Shown piece after piece: positions 1 to 7,355 of a stretch of 36,208 nucleotides of DNA. Origin of the DNA: a virus; the IMG/VR virus record IMGVR_UViG_3300018426_001752, positions 1-36,208 of that record; one strand, given 5' to 3'. Within the stretch, counting starts at the first letter, position 1. Each line of letters opens with the position of its first letter. Position numbers and translations under genes: made by a program. The notes beneath the pieces were generated by a model. That model was not told the origin of the DNA, searched no databases, and worked only from the letters and a program-made list of their open reading frames with translations.

Positions 1-448
1 AGCACAAAGAGATACTTTGTATAAAGCTGGAGTAAACCCAATTGCTAATCTACCTGGTCAAGGTATTTTACTATATGGTGATAAAACACACCTAAATAGA
101 CCTTCAGCGTTTGATAGAATCAACGTGCGTAGACTATTTGTGGTAATTGAAAGAGCGATCGGTTTGGCTGCTCGTAATACACTCTTCGAACTTAACGATG
201 AGTTTACAAGAGCCGAATTTGTTAACATCGTAGAACCATTCCTAAGAGAGATCAAGGGACGTAGAGGTATAACAGACTTTAGAGTCGTGTGCGATGAAAC
301 AAATAATACACCCGATATTATCGACAGAAATGAATTTATTGCAAATATCTTCATTAAACCTGCTCGTTCTATCAACTACATCACCCTTAATTTTGTTGCA
401 GTAAGAACCGGCGTTGACTTCGAAGAAGTCGCTGGTCTTTCGGTATAA
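1..448 (+). CDS. gp18: Tail sheath protein gp18, C-terminal part (cut by window start)
   Basis: The frame is open from base 2 and has no start inside the window, so this is the last ~148 residues of a longer gene. The sequence resembles the C-terminal domain of T4-type contractile sheath proteins: a G-x-G-I-L-L-Y-G-D-K-T strand, then N-V-R-R-L-F-V-V-I-E-R-A-I helix, and a final I-N-Y-I-T-L-N-F-V-A-V strand. This domain joins the C-terminal arm network that links sheath subunits around the tail tube. The tail tube gene follows after 14 nt with a strong Shine-Dalgarno (AAGGAGG at 447-453), the gp18-gp19 order of T4. A TTG at 17 is in frame but is only an internal codon. Confidence 0.93.
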   Translation, partial: AQRDTLYKAGVNPIANLPGQGILLYGDKTHLNRPSAFDRINVRRLFVVIERAIGLAARNTLFELNDEFTRAEFVNIVEPFLREIKGRRGITDFRVVCDETNNTPDIIDRNEFIANIFIKPARSINYITLNFVAVRTGVDFEEVAGLSV

Positions 449-462
449 GGAGGGTATAACAG

Positions 463-990
463 ATGGCAGTTTTAGGCGTAGATGATTTTAAAGCCAAAAT
501 GCGTGGTGGTGGCGCTAGACCAAATCTATTTAAAGCCACTATTAATTTTCCTGGCTATGCAGGTGGAGATGTTGAATTAACATCATTCCTATGTGAAGCA
601 GCAGCATTGCCTGCTTCTACAACAGGTACAATTATTGTTCCTTTCCGTGGTCGTCAAGTAAAGTTCAATGGTGATCGTGTGTTCGATGTATGGACACCTA
701 CTATCATTAACGATACAGACTTTAATGTTCGTAACGCAATGGAGCGTTGGATGAATGGTATGAATGCTCACTCAGCAAATACTGGTCTAACAAATCCTGT
801 TGATTACGAAGCGGATCTTGTAGTTGAACAACTTGGCAAAGATGGTAACACACTAAAGACATATAACTTTAGAGGTTGTTTTCCAACAGCGATTTCTCAA
901 ATTGATCTAGCGTATGGTCTAGAGAATGACATTGAGAGATTCCAGGTTGAGTTCCAAGTACAATACTGGGAATCAGGTACAACTACCTAA
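463..990 (+). CDS. gp19: Tail tube protein gp19
   Basis: A 175-residue protein of the usual gp19 length. It is expected to stack as hexameric rings forming the rigid inner tube of the contractile tail. Visible family features are the N-terminal F-K-A-K-M region, the ALPASTTG loop followed by V-P-F-R-G-R, the D-V-W-T-P-T-I-I-N-D strand, a helix N-A-M-E-R-W-M-N, and the C-terminal G-C-F-P-T-A-I-S then F-Q-V-E-F-Q-V-Q-Y-W strands. It lies between sheath and portal as in T4. The ATG has AAGGAGG ten bases upstream. The stop overlaps an AATAAATA late-promoter-like box and is followed by a UACG hairpin. A second protein with the same apparent fold is encoded at 7356. Confidence 0.95.
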   Translation: MAVLGVDDFKAKMRGGGARPNLFKATINFPGYAGGDVELTSFLCEAAALPASTTGTIIVPFRGRQVKFNGDRVFDVWTPTIINDTDFNVRNAMERWMNGMNAHSANTGLTNPVDYEADLVVEQLGKDGNTLKTYNFRGCFPTAISQIDLAYGLENDIERFQVEFQVQYWESGTTT

Positions 991-997
991 ATAAATA
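990..997 (+). promoter_or_regulatory. Late-type promoter box AATAAATA before portal gene
   Basis: AATAAATA differs from the T4 late -10 box TATAAATA only at the first base. It overlaps the tail tube stop codon and lies 48 nt before the portal ATG. Using T4 spacing, transcription would begin near 1003, the first base of a perfect hairpin. The box is short and the region AT-rich, so the call rests on position. Confidence 0.5.
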
Positions 998-1002
998 TAA
1001 TT

Positions 1003-1022
1003 GGAGAGCCTACGGGCTCTCC
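1003..1022 (+). terminator. Perfect 8-bp hairpin with UACG loop
   Basis: GGAGAGCC and GGCTCTCC pair completely around a TACG loop closed by C-G, an extra-stable UNCG tetraloop. The downstream bases (TTAACTTAATT) are U-containing but not a true U-run. It may terminate the sheath/tube transcript, or act as a 5' stabiliser of a transcript starting at the 990 box. Confidence 0.6.
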
Positions 1023-1045
1023 TTAACTTAATTACGAGAACTAGT

Positions 1046-2644
1046 ATGGCTGAGACTGAAGGACTTAAATTATTTGGATTTGAAATAAAACGTGCTCGCA
1101 ATAAGCAAGCGGAGAAAATGCAATCCGTTGTACCACCTGTTGATCAGGATGGAGCAGGCTATGTTACGGCTGCTGGAACTCATTACGGCACTTATGTTAA
1201 TCTTGGCGAGGGTGATCATGCCAAGGATAACCATCAAAATATTAGACAATATAGAGCTACATCAATACACCCCGAAGTAGATGCAGCTATTGAGGATATT
1301 GTAAATGAATCAATTACCTCTCAAGCAGGAGAATCTCCTGTTTCACTTACATTAGATCATGTTGATGACATTAGTGATTCAGTAAAAAAACAAATTAATG
1401 ATGAATTTGAAAATGTAGTATCAATGTTAAACTTTAAAGATCTTGGACATGATATCTTTAGACGCTGGTATATTGACGGTAGAATATATCATCATCTTGT
1501 AGTTGATGAAAATAATCTCAAGGCGGGTATTCAAGAGATTCGTCCTATTGATGCTTCCAAGATTCGTAAAGTAAAAGAGATAAAGAAAAAGAAAGATCCG
1601 GTTACCGGTGCAAACCTTGTTGAGAATGTAAATGAATTTTACATCTATCAAGAGAAGCCAGGTGGTATGTCGGGCGGTATAAAATTATCAAATGACTCGG
1701 TATCATATGTAACATCGGGTCTATTAGATGTTGATAGAAAGAAAGTAATTTCATTTCTACATAAAGCATTAAAACCAGTAAACCAATTACGTATGATGGA
1801 AGACTCGTTAGTCATTTATAGACTAGCTCGAGCACCTGAAAGACGTATCTTCTATATTGATGTTGGTAACCTTCCCCGTGGTAAAGCAGAAACATATATG
1901 AAAGATATTATGGCTCGTTACCGTAATAAACTAGTATATGATGCTGACACCGGTAAGGTAAGAGACGATCGTAAACATATGTCTATGCTGGAAGACTTTT
2001 GGCTTCCTCGTAGAGAGGGTGGGAGAGGCACAGAGATCTCCACCTTACCTGGAGGTGAAAACCTTGGCCAAATTGATGATATCCTATATTTTCAAAAGAA
2101 GCTATATAAAAGTCTTAATGTGCCTATTAATAGATTGGAACAAGAAGCTCAGTTTAGTTTAGGTAGATCTACAGAGATTACTAGAGATGAAGTAAAGTTT
2201 CAGAAGTTTATTGATAGATTAAGAAATCGTTTCTCAATGTTATTTACTGAAATTCTCAAAAAACAATTGCTTATGAAAGGCATCATTGTAGAAGAGGATT
2301 GGGAAAAGTGGAAAAATGATATTGTAGTTGATTATGTAAGAGATAATCACTTTACTGAATTAAAAGATGCAGAGATATTACAAAATAGATTACAAACTCT
2401 TGATAATGTACAACAGTATGTTGGAGAGTTCTTCTCTAAAGAATGGGTAATGAAAAATATCTTGCAGCTAGATGATGATGATTTAAAACAAATGAAAGAT
2501 CAGATGGCTCAAGAACAACAATCAGGTGATATTCCAACAGATGAAGAACCTGAACAGGATCAGGAATCAGATACGATTCCAGATGAACAACCACAGCAAG
2601 ATGGAGCTTTAGCAGATTATGAGCGCAATAGAAGACCTAATTAA
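1046..2644 (+). CDS. gp20: Portal vertex protein gp20
   Basis: 532 residues from the ATG at 1046, close to T4 gp20 (524). It forms the dodecameric portal at one vertex of the prohead, the initiator of head assembly and channel for DNA packaging. Recognisable segments include Y-R-A-T-S-I-H-P-E-V-D-A-A-I-E-D-I-V-N-E near the N-terminus, R-R-W-Y-I-D-G-R-I-Y-H-H, the A-P-E-R-R-I-F-Y-I-D-V-G-N-L-P block and D-F-W-L-P-R-R-E-G-G-R-G-T-E. The C-terminal ~45 residues are Glu/Asp/Gln-rich. An in-frame TTG at 1001 would add 15 residues that run through the hairpin, so I chose the ATG. The next gene starts inside the last 26 nt. Confidence 0.95.
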   Translation: MAETEGLKLFGFEIKRARNKQAEKMQSVVPPVDQDGAGYVTAAGTHYGTYVNLGEGDHAKDNHQNIRQYRATSIHPEVDAAIEDIVNESITSQAGESPVSLTLDHVDDISDSVKKQINDEFENVVSMLNFKDLGHDIFRRWYIDGRIYHHLVVDENNLKAGIQEIRPIDASKIRKVKEIKKKKDPVTGANLVENVNEFYIYQEKPGGMSGGIKLSNDSVSYVTSGLLDVDRKKVISFLHKALKPVNQLRMMEDSLVIYRLARAPERRIFYIDVGNLPRGKAETYMKDIMARYRNKLVYDADTGKVRDDRKHMSMLEDFWLPRREGGRGTEISTLPGGENLGQIDDILYFQKKLYKSLNVPINRLEQEAQFSLGRSTEITRDEVKFQKFIDRLRNRFSMLFTEILKKQLLMKGIIVEEDWEKWKNDIVVDYVRDNHFTELKDAEILQNRLQTLDNVQQYVGEFFSKEWVMKNILQLDDDDLKQMKDQMAQEQQSGDIPTDEEPEQDQESDTIPDEQPQQDGALADYERNRRPN

Positions 2645-2936
2645 TAATGTAGTTGACCAAGACTTCAGCAAAGCTGGGCCTATGTTTACTGATATTATTC
2701 AAAGCAAAATGAATGATGCTTTGGAACAAGAAAAAATTAATGTAGCGGCAGAAATTTATAATGACGGAAATGCAGTAGAAATTGAAGAACCAGCTACAGA
2801 CGATACAGAAGCAGAACAAGATCTTGAAATGAGTGATGATGAAGTTGATGACGTTACTGACGAAGAGATCGAAGCTGCTATTGATGAATTAGATGATGAG
2901 TATACTGAGTACGAATTTGATAATAAAGAATCATAA
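2619..2936 (+). CDS. gp67: Acidic prohead core protein, gp67-like
   Basis: A 105-residue, strongly acidic protein directly after the portal, the position of T4 gene 67 (gp67, 80 residues, also with an acidic tail). The N-terminal half (I-E-D-L-I-N-N-V-V to Q-E-K-I-N-V-A-A-E) looks helical, and the C-terminal half is Glu/Asp-rich with few hydrophobics. In T4, gp67 is a scaffold core component degraded by the gp21 protease. The assignment rests on position, size and charge, not on a clear motif. The ATG lies 26 nt inside the portal gene, suggesting coupled translation. Its tail contains DDEYTEYEF, a nine-residue string also found in the cupin encoded at 24198. Confidence 0.7.
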   Translation: MSAIEDLINNVVDQDFSKAGPMFTDIIQSKMNDALEQEKINVAAEIYNDGNAVEIEEPATDDTEAEQDLEMSDDEVDDVTDEEIEAAIDELDDEYTEYEFDNKES

Positions 2937-2958
2937 TATTACCCAAAATATTTAAATG

Positions 2959-2966
2959 TATAAATA
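2959..2966 (+). promoter_or_regulatory. T4-type late promoter TATAAATA
   Basis: Exact match to the T4 late -10 octamer in the short gap between the gp67-like and 71-residue genes. The expected start near 2972 leaves only about 10 nt of leader before the ATG at 2982. It would drive the prohead core, protease, scaffold and capsid genes, ending at the terminator at 6309. Confidence 0.82.
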
Positions 2967-2981
2967 AAGAAAAGTGTTAAT

Positions 2982-3197
2982 ATGAATTTAAGTTTTAAAT
3001 CCATTAGAGAACGTGTTAAGAAAATGCCACCTGGTGAACATGTTTTTGATAAAAAGGTTGGCAAATATAAAATGATGATTCACAAGCATCAAGGGAAATT
3101 TGATGTTTATATTGATGGTGACAAACTTGAAACTTATCGTTCTCAGCGAGAAGCAGAGAAAATGGGTAATGAATTTATAAAACAGTTAGGAAGATAG
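2982..3197 (+). CDS. Small basic protein in the gene 68 position
   Basis: A 71-residue basic protein between the gp67-like protein and the protease, where T4 has prohead core gene 68 (141 residues). I do not recognise its sequence. It has a Lys/Arg-rich N-terminus (F-K-S-I-R-E-R-V-K-K), then alternating strands (Y-K-M-M-I-H-K, F-D-V-Y-I-D-G) and a C-terminal helix (Q-R-E-A-E-K-M-G-N-E-F-I-K), consistent with a small alpha/beta fold. It is the first gene after the late promoter and its stop directly precedes the protease ATG, so a minor prohead core role is likely from context only. Confidence 0.75.
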   Translation: MNLSFKSIRERVKKMPPGEHVFDKKVGKYKMMIHKHQGKFDVYIDGDKLETYRSQREAEKMGNEFIKQLGR

Positions 3198-3854
3198 ATG
3201 AAGCTAATTACCGAATATACTGAAACTGATGTTCAGTGCATCGTCGAAAAGAAAGAGGACGGATCTAAGAATCACGTCATCGAAGGTGTATTTGCAATGG
3301 CCGAATCTAAGAACCGAAATGGACGTATCTATCCTAAAAGTATCTTAGAAGGTGCTGTAAGTAAATACGTCAATGAACAGGTTTCTAAGGACAGAGCGGT
3401 AGGGGAATTAAATCACCCCGATGGACCAACTGTTAACTTAGATAAAGTTTCTCATAAGATTACCGATCTAAAAATGGAAGGTAATAATGTTATGGGAAAG
3501 GCACGAATTTTGGATACTCCAATGGGCAACATTGTAAAAGGTTTGCTTGAGGGTGGTGTTCAATTAGGTGTCTCAACTCGTGGTATGGGTAGCCTTGAGC
3601 GTCGTGGTGGAACCATGTATGTAAAGGATGACTTTGTTCTTAATACGGTTGATATCGTACAAGACCCATCTGCACCGGAAGCTTTTGTAAATGGTGTTAT
3701 GGAAGGTGTAGAATGGATCTGGAACAATGGCGTTATTACTGCTCAAGAAATTGAAAAAATAGAGACTGAAATTAAACGTGCTCCACGTGCGGATCTTTAT
3801 GAAACGCAAGTTCGTGAGTATAAGAATTTCCTCTCAAAATTGAAATCCAACTAA
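3198..3854 (+). CDS. gp21: Prohead core protease gp21
   Basis: 218 residues, the size of T4 gp21 (212). This serine protease of the herpesvirus-assemblin-like type matures the prohead by cleaving scaffold, core and capsid proteins after (L/I)-x-E. Visible elements are N-R-N-G-R-I-Y-P near residue 40, G-E-L-N-H-P with catalytic-candidate His73, G-V-S-T-R-G with nucleophile-candidate Ser126, and V-D-I-V-Q-D-P-S-A-P around 151-160. The ATG directly follows the preceding stop, with AGGAAG as ribosome binding site. It is followed after 15 nt by its substrate, the scaffold. Confidence 0.95.
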   Translation: MKLITEYTETDVQCIVEKKEDGSKNHVIEGVFAMAESKNRNGRIYPKSILEGAVSKYVNEQVSKDRAVGELNHPDGPTVNLDKVSHKITDLKMEGNNVMGKARILDTPMGNIVKGLLEGGVQLGVSTRGMGSLERRGGTMYVKDDFVLNTVDIVQDPSAPEAFVNGVMEGVEWIWNNGVITAQEIEKIETEIKRAPRADLYETQVREYKNFLSKLKSN

Positions 3855-3869
3855 AGATGGGAGTCAAAC

Positions 3870-4922
3870 ATGACTGATCAAATCCAAGAACAGGATGTTG
3901 AGCTCGAAGAGGAAATCGAAGAGGCTCATGATCCTAAAAATGCAGAAGCGCAATCTATTGCCTCTGTGGATTCAGCAGAAGACAAAGGCCCTCGTGCAAA
4001 GGCACGCAAGGGAGATAAGAAAAACTCTGAACCTATGCAAAAGATCAAAACTAAAGCTGGAATGATCAACGCTGCATATGAACAAATGTCACGCATGAAG
4101 AAAGAAGATCTTCGTGTTGCATTGTCTAAATTAATGGGAGAAGACGTCGATCTATCTGATCTTGACGACGAAGTGATTGCAGAGTCACCTGAAGTATCAT
4201 ATGACTACAATGGTGAACTAGACGCGTTGGTTGAATCTGAAGCAACATTGTCAGAAGACTTTAAAGCTAAAACAGCTGTTATTTTTGAAGCGGCTCTGAA
4301 ATCAAAACTTTCTGAAGAAATCGATCGTTTGGAAGAAGCTTATAAAGAAGAACTAGATTCTGAAATTAAAGCAACTAAAGAAGATCTTGTTGAGAAAGTT
4401 GACAGCTACCTCAACTATGTGGTTGAGCAATGGATGGAAGACAACAAAGTAGCAATTCAAACTGGTCTACGTACCGAGATTGCAGAAGGCTTTATGAATA
4501 AGATGAAAGATCTATTCACTGAGTCCTACATTGAAGTCCCAGAATCCAAAGTTGACCTAGTTGACGAACTAGCAACAGCCAATGAAGAACTAGAAGAGCA
4601 GTTCAACACAGCAATGAAAAAATCTCTAGATCTTGCGGAAGAGCTTGAAACTCTAAAGCGTGCAGCTATCATTCGTGAAGCTTCAAAAGACCTAGCAGAA
4701 ACTCAAGTTGAAAAGCTTGCTGATTTGGTTGAAAAGGTAGATTTCGAAGATGAAGAAACTTTCGCAAAGAAAGTAGCTACAATCAAAGAATCATACTTTG
4801 CTAAGAAAACAACTGCTGCTATCGACCTTGGGGATCCCGAGGAAGAAGATGAAGGTGATACAACAGAAGTATCAGATTCAATGGCGGCTTACGTAAACGC
4901 CCTAAGAAAAACAAACAAGTAA
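3870..4922 (+). CDS. gp22: Prohead scaffold core protein gp22
   Basis: 350 residues, larger than T4 gp22 (about 269) but with the same character: highly charged, mostly alpha-helical and coiled-coil, lying between protease and major capsid. It forms the core on which the capsid assembles and is later degraded. Several sites fit the gp21 rule (L/I)-x-E before Ala/Ser/Gly: I-A-E-S, L-V-E-S, I-F-E-A, I-A-E-G and I-R-E-A. Residues ~40-65 are Lys-rich, and a long acidic stretch E-E-E-D-E-G-D lies near the C-terminus. Shine-Dalgarno GGGAG precedes the ATG. Confidence 0.9.
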   Translation: MTDQIQEQDVELEEEIEEAHDPKNAEAQSIASVDSAEDKGPRAKARKGDKKNSEPMQKIKTKAGMINAAYEQMSRMKKEDLRVALSKLMGEDVDLSDLDDEVIAESPEVSYDYNGELDALVESEATLSEDFKAKTAVIFEAALKSKLSEEIDRLEEAYKEELDSEIKATKEDLVEKVDSYLNYVVEQWMEDNKVAIQTGLRTEIAEGFMNKMKDLFTESYIEVPESKVDLVDELATANEELEEQFNTAMKKSLDLAEELETLKRAAIIREASKDLAETQVEKLADLVEKVDFEDEETFAKKVATIKESYFAKKTTAAIDLGDPEEEDEGDTTEVSDSMAAYVNALRKTNK

Positions 4923-4937
4923 GTAGGAGATCCTATA

Positions 4938-6281
4938 ATGGAAACTTATGATCGTCTCGTAGAGAAATGGTCTCCGGTATTGAACGAAGAAACTGCAGGT
5001 TTGGTTAAGGACGCACACAAGCGTGCCGTAACTGCAGTCGTTCTGGAGAACACAGAAAAAGCATTGCAAGAGCAAGGCTTGCTAGAAACAGCAGCTAACT
5101 CTAATGCTGGAGTAACAAGTGCATCACAAGGTGTAACTGGTGCTAACTGGAACCCAATCCTTATCTCATTGGTTCGCCGCGCAATGCCAAACATGATGGC
5201 ATATGACGTATGTGGTGTTCAGCCAATGACAGGTCCAACAGGCTTGATCTTCGCAATGAAGTCACGCTACAAAACATCTAAAGCTGGTGTTGCGAATGGT
5301 GATGAAGCACTATTCAACGAAGCAGCAGTTGGCTATTCAGGTGACTCAGCAACAACTGGTAACGGTGCAAATGGCCCATCAGGTCTATCCGGTCTAGCAA
5401 ATGCTAATGATCCAAACACAATTGACTCTGATCGTTCAGCACCTTATGCAGGTGACGCATACGAAACAGCTGAAGCTGAAGCACTTGGTAACACAGGTGA
5501 AGCATTTGCAGAAATGGGTTTCACCATTGAAAAAGCAACTGTTACAGCGAAGTCACGTGCGTTGAAAGCAGAGTACACACTAGAACTAGCACAAGACTTG
5601 AAAGCAATTCATGGTCTTGATGCAGAGACAGAGTTGGCAAACATCTTGTCAACAGAAATCTTGGCAGAGATCAACCGCGAAGTAATTCGTACAATCAACG
5701 GTCAAGCAAAAACTGGTGCTCAGCAAGCTAACGTAACAGTCAAAGGTATCTTTGACCTATCATCAGACGCAGATGGTCGTTGGTCAGCTGAGAAGTTCAA
5801 AGGTCTAGGTGTACAACTTGATCGCGAAGCAAACGTAATCGCAAAAGAAACACGCCGTGGTAAAGGTAACTTCATCATCTGTTCATCAGATGTTGCAAGT
5901 GCTCTAGCCGCTTCTGGCATGTTGGACTATAGCCCAGCATTGAATACAAACCTAAACGTTGACGACACAGGCAACACATTTGCTGGTGTTCTTAACGGTC
6001 GTATTCGTGTATACATCGATCCATATGCAACTGGTGATTACATCAACGTTGGTTATAAGGGTACTAACCCATATGACGCCGGTGTATTCTACTGCCCATA
6101 CGTACCACTAACAATGGTCCGTGCAGTTGGTGAGAATGACTTCCAGCCACGTATCGGGTTCAAAACTCGTTATGGCATGGCGTCAAACCCATTCGTAGGT
6201 TCAGCACCTGCAGATGGTCTTGCAACAGCAAAAACCAACCAGTACTACAGAATCTTCCGTGTTGACAACATCTTGACATAA
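4938..6281 (+). CDS. gp23: Major capsid protein gp23
   Basis: 447 residues, HK97-fold hexamer-forming capsid protein of the T4 type. Conserved blocks are N-W-N-P-I-L-I-S-L-V-R-R-A-M-P, M-T-G-P-T-G-L-I-F-A-M-K-S-R-Y, F-A-E-M-G-F-T-I-E-K with V-T-A-K-S-R-A-L-K-A-E-Y-T, N-F-I-I-C-S-S-D-V-A, and the C-terminal F-Q-P-R-I-G-F-K-T-R-Y-G-M. In T4 the first 65 residues are removed by gp21. Here the N-terminal region offers L-L-E/T at 48-51, a non-consensus candidate because Thr follows Glu. GGAGATCC precedes the ATG. Codon choice is more C-rich than in the neighbours, as expected of the most highly expressed virion gene. Confidence 0.97.
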   Translation: METYDRLVEKWSPVLNEETAGLVKDAHKRAVTAVVLENTEKALQEQGLLETAANSNAGVTSASQGVTGANWNPILISLVRRAMPNMMAYDVCGVQPMTGPTGLIFAMKSRYKTSKAGVANGDEALFNEAAVGYSGDSATTGNGANGPSGLSGLANANDPNTIDSDRSAPYAGDAYETAEAEALGNTGEAFAEMGFTIEKATVTAKSRALKAEYTLELAQDLKAIHGLDAETELANILSTEILAEINREVIRTINGQAKTGAQQANVTVKGIFDLSSDADGRWSAEKFKGLGVQLDREANVIAKETRRGKGNFIICSSDVASALAASGMLDYSPALNTNLNVDDTGNTFAGVLNGRIRVYIDPYATGDYINVGYKGTNPYDAGVFYCPYVPLTMVRAVGENDFQPRIGFKTRYGMASNPFVGSAPADGLATAKTNQYYRIFRVDNILT

Positions 6282-6288
6282 GAATCAA

Positions 6289-6331
6289 GAGTTTTCGGAA
6301 AAACTTTAGGGCGCTTCGGCGCCCTTTTTTT
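6289..6331 (+). terminator. Strong rho-independent terminator after gp23
   Basis: A GGGCGC/GCGCCC stem with TTCG loop at 6309-6324 is followed by seven T. Just upstream (6290-6305) AGTTTT and AAAACT form a second, weaker hairpin, giving a tandem structure. It ends the late head operon. Confidence 0.93.
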
Positions 6332-6384
6332 ATAACCTATTGATTTCTAACAAAACAAAAATGCATTTAAAATGAAAATAACCG

Positions 6385-6413
6385 TTGACATTTGATTCAT
6401 TATGCCCTATATT
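6385..6413 (+). promoter_or_regulatory. Early-type sigma-70 promoter
   Basis: TTGACA at 6385-6390, a 17-bp spacer and TATATT at 6408-6413 followed by ATTAATA. The predicted start near 6420 leaves a leader holding AAAGGA before the ATG at 6440. The same architecture recurs at five other places in the window. Confidence 0.85.
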
Positions 6414-6439
6414 ATTAATATAAGATGAAAGGAAACAAA

Positions 6440-6658
6440 ATGTCAAGAATCGTACACTTAGAAAATGGATCAGCAATCAAAGCAGACGTAATCGAAGCTT
6501 TTGATAAAGCAGTTAATAATTCTGAAAATATCAATTCTTCAGGTGGTCTTAATTGGAATTTTGTTGATGCAGATCTTTGTTTAGATCTTGGAGATTTCTA
6601 TTCAATGGATTATCTCTATGAGTGTTTCGAAGTTCTTGTAGATGAATATTTTTCGTAA
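6440..6658 (+). CDS. Hypothetical early protein, 72 residues
   Basis: I do not recognise this protein. It is the first gene after an early promoter. The start at 6440 is preferred over an in-frame ATG at 6425 because AAAGGA at 6428-6433 gives proper spacing and 6425 would sit almost at the predicted transcript start. The 72 residues are acidic overall, with no Cys pairs beyond two separate Cys and no membrane segment. The C-terminus (L-C-L-D-L-G-D-F-Y-S-M-D-Y-L-Y-E-C-F-E-V-L-V-D-E-Y) suggests a helical binding surface. Its TAAGGAG end doubles as the ribosome binding site of the next small gene. Promoter and size suggest an early host-takeover protein, an inference only. Confidence 0.7.
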   Translation: MSRIVHLENGSAIKADVIEAFDKAVNNSENINSSGGLNWNFVDADLCLDLGDFYSMDYLYECFEVLVDEYFS

Positions 6659-6668
6659 GGAGTATATA

Positions 6669-6809
6669 ATGACTAATAAAGTAAAAGATATGATTCAATT
6701 GTTAGAAGATAATGGTGTACACCTAGATCTCAATTGGTTGTTCCATGGTTCTACAGAAGAAGCTCAGTTAAGGCTTCTTAATAAAATCTTTCGTGAAAAA
6801 GTAGCATAG
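6669..6809 (+). CDS. Hypothetical 46-residue early protein
   Basis: A short frame starting at ATG 6669 with AAGGAG seven bases upstream and stopping at TAG 6807-6809, followed by AGGAGG for the next gene. The tight fit between two ribosome binding sites is the main evidence that it is real. The predicted product is a mixed-charge helical peptide (V-K-D-M-I-Q-L-L-E, then E-A-Q-L-R-L-L-N-K-I-F-R-E-K). No family is recognised. Confidence 0.65.
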   Translation: MTNKVKDMIQLLEDNGVHLDLNWLFHGSTEEAQLRLLNKIFREKVA

Positions 6810-6817
6810 GAGGTTAA

Positions 6818-7315
6818 ATGAAATTATTTTTGGATATGGATGGAGTCATTGCTGACTTCTTTGGTGGTTTTGAAAAGAAATTTAATGTTAGTCATTGGAA
6901 AGATCTTGAGGATCCCCAGTCTAATGTTGAAAGTCTAAAGAATACAAATTGGTTTAATACACTTGAACCATTTGATACTTCAGCTAAGTTAGTAGAGACC
7001 TGTCGTAAGATAGCTGGACGAGATTATGGTATCTGCTCTTCTCCTATTTCAGGAGATGATCATAATTCATCTTATTGGAAACGTGTATGGTTAGAACGTC
7101 ATGGCTTTATGCCAGAGATACCTAATCTTATCTTTACTCGTGATAAGCATAAGTTTGCAAATGAGATGTTCTCTGGAGAACCAAACATCTTGGTAGATGA
7201 TAAACCCAGCAACATAAAAGAATGGATTGCTGCTGGTGGAATTGGTTTACTATATCAAGCCAATGAATCAGACGTAGATGAATTAATTAAAGATCTACGA
7301 TTTGCTTTCAGTTAA
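6818..7315 (+). CDS. HAD-family 5'(3')-deoxyribonucleotidase-like phosphatase
   Basis: 165 residues with HAD motif I at the N-terminus: L-F-L-D-M-D-G-V-I-A-D-F, where the two Asp are nucleophile and acid/base. Later come C-S-S-P-I-S as probable motif II, and V-D-D-K-P-S-N-I, a motif III/IV-type loop with Lys and Asp. The pattern and length fit the NT5C/YorS deoxyribonucleotidase group, which removes phosphate from (d)NMPs and would tune nucleotide pools during infection. Close phage relatives include 3'-phosphatase-like enzymes, so the substrate is uncertain. AGGAGG precedes the ATG, and it is the last gene of the early operon that starts at 6385. Confidence 0.82.
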   Translation: MKLFLDMDGVIADFFGGFEKKFNVSHWKDLEDPQSNVESLKNTNWFNTLEPFDTSAKLVETCRKIAGRDYGICSSPISGDDHNSSYWKRVWLERHGFMPEIPNLIFTRDKHKFANEMFSGEPNILVDDKPSNIKEWIAAGGIGLLYQANESDVDELIKDLRFAFS

Positions 7316-7320
7316 AAGGA

Positions 7321-7328
7321 TATAAATA
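7321..7328 (+). promoter_or_regulatory. T4-type late promoter TATAAATA
   Basis: Exact late octamer immediately after the HAD gene, 27 nt before the ATG of the tube-like protein. Expected transcription start is near 7334, leaving a short leader with GGAAAG as ribosome binding site. Confidence 0.85.
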
Positions 7329-7355
7329 TAGGTATAATAATTACCGGAAAGTAAT

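Noticed and set aside
1001-1045. TTG start for the portal protein.
   Set aside because: The added residues would be encoded by the hairpin region. ATG 1046 gives the expected length.
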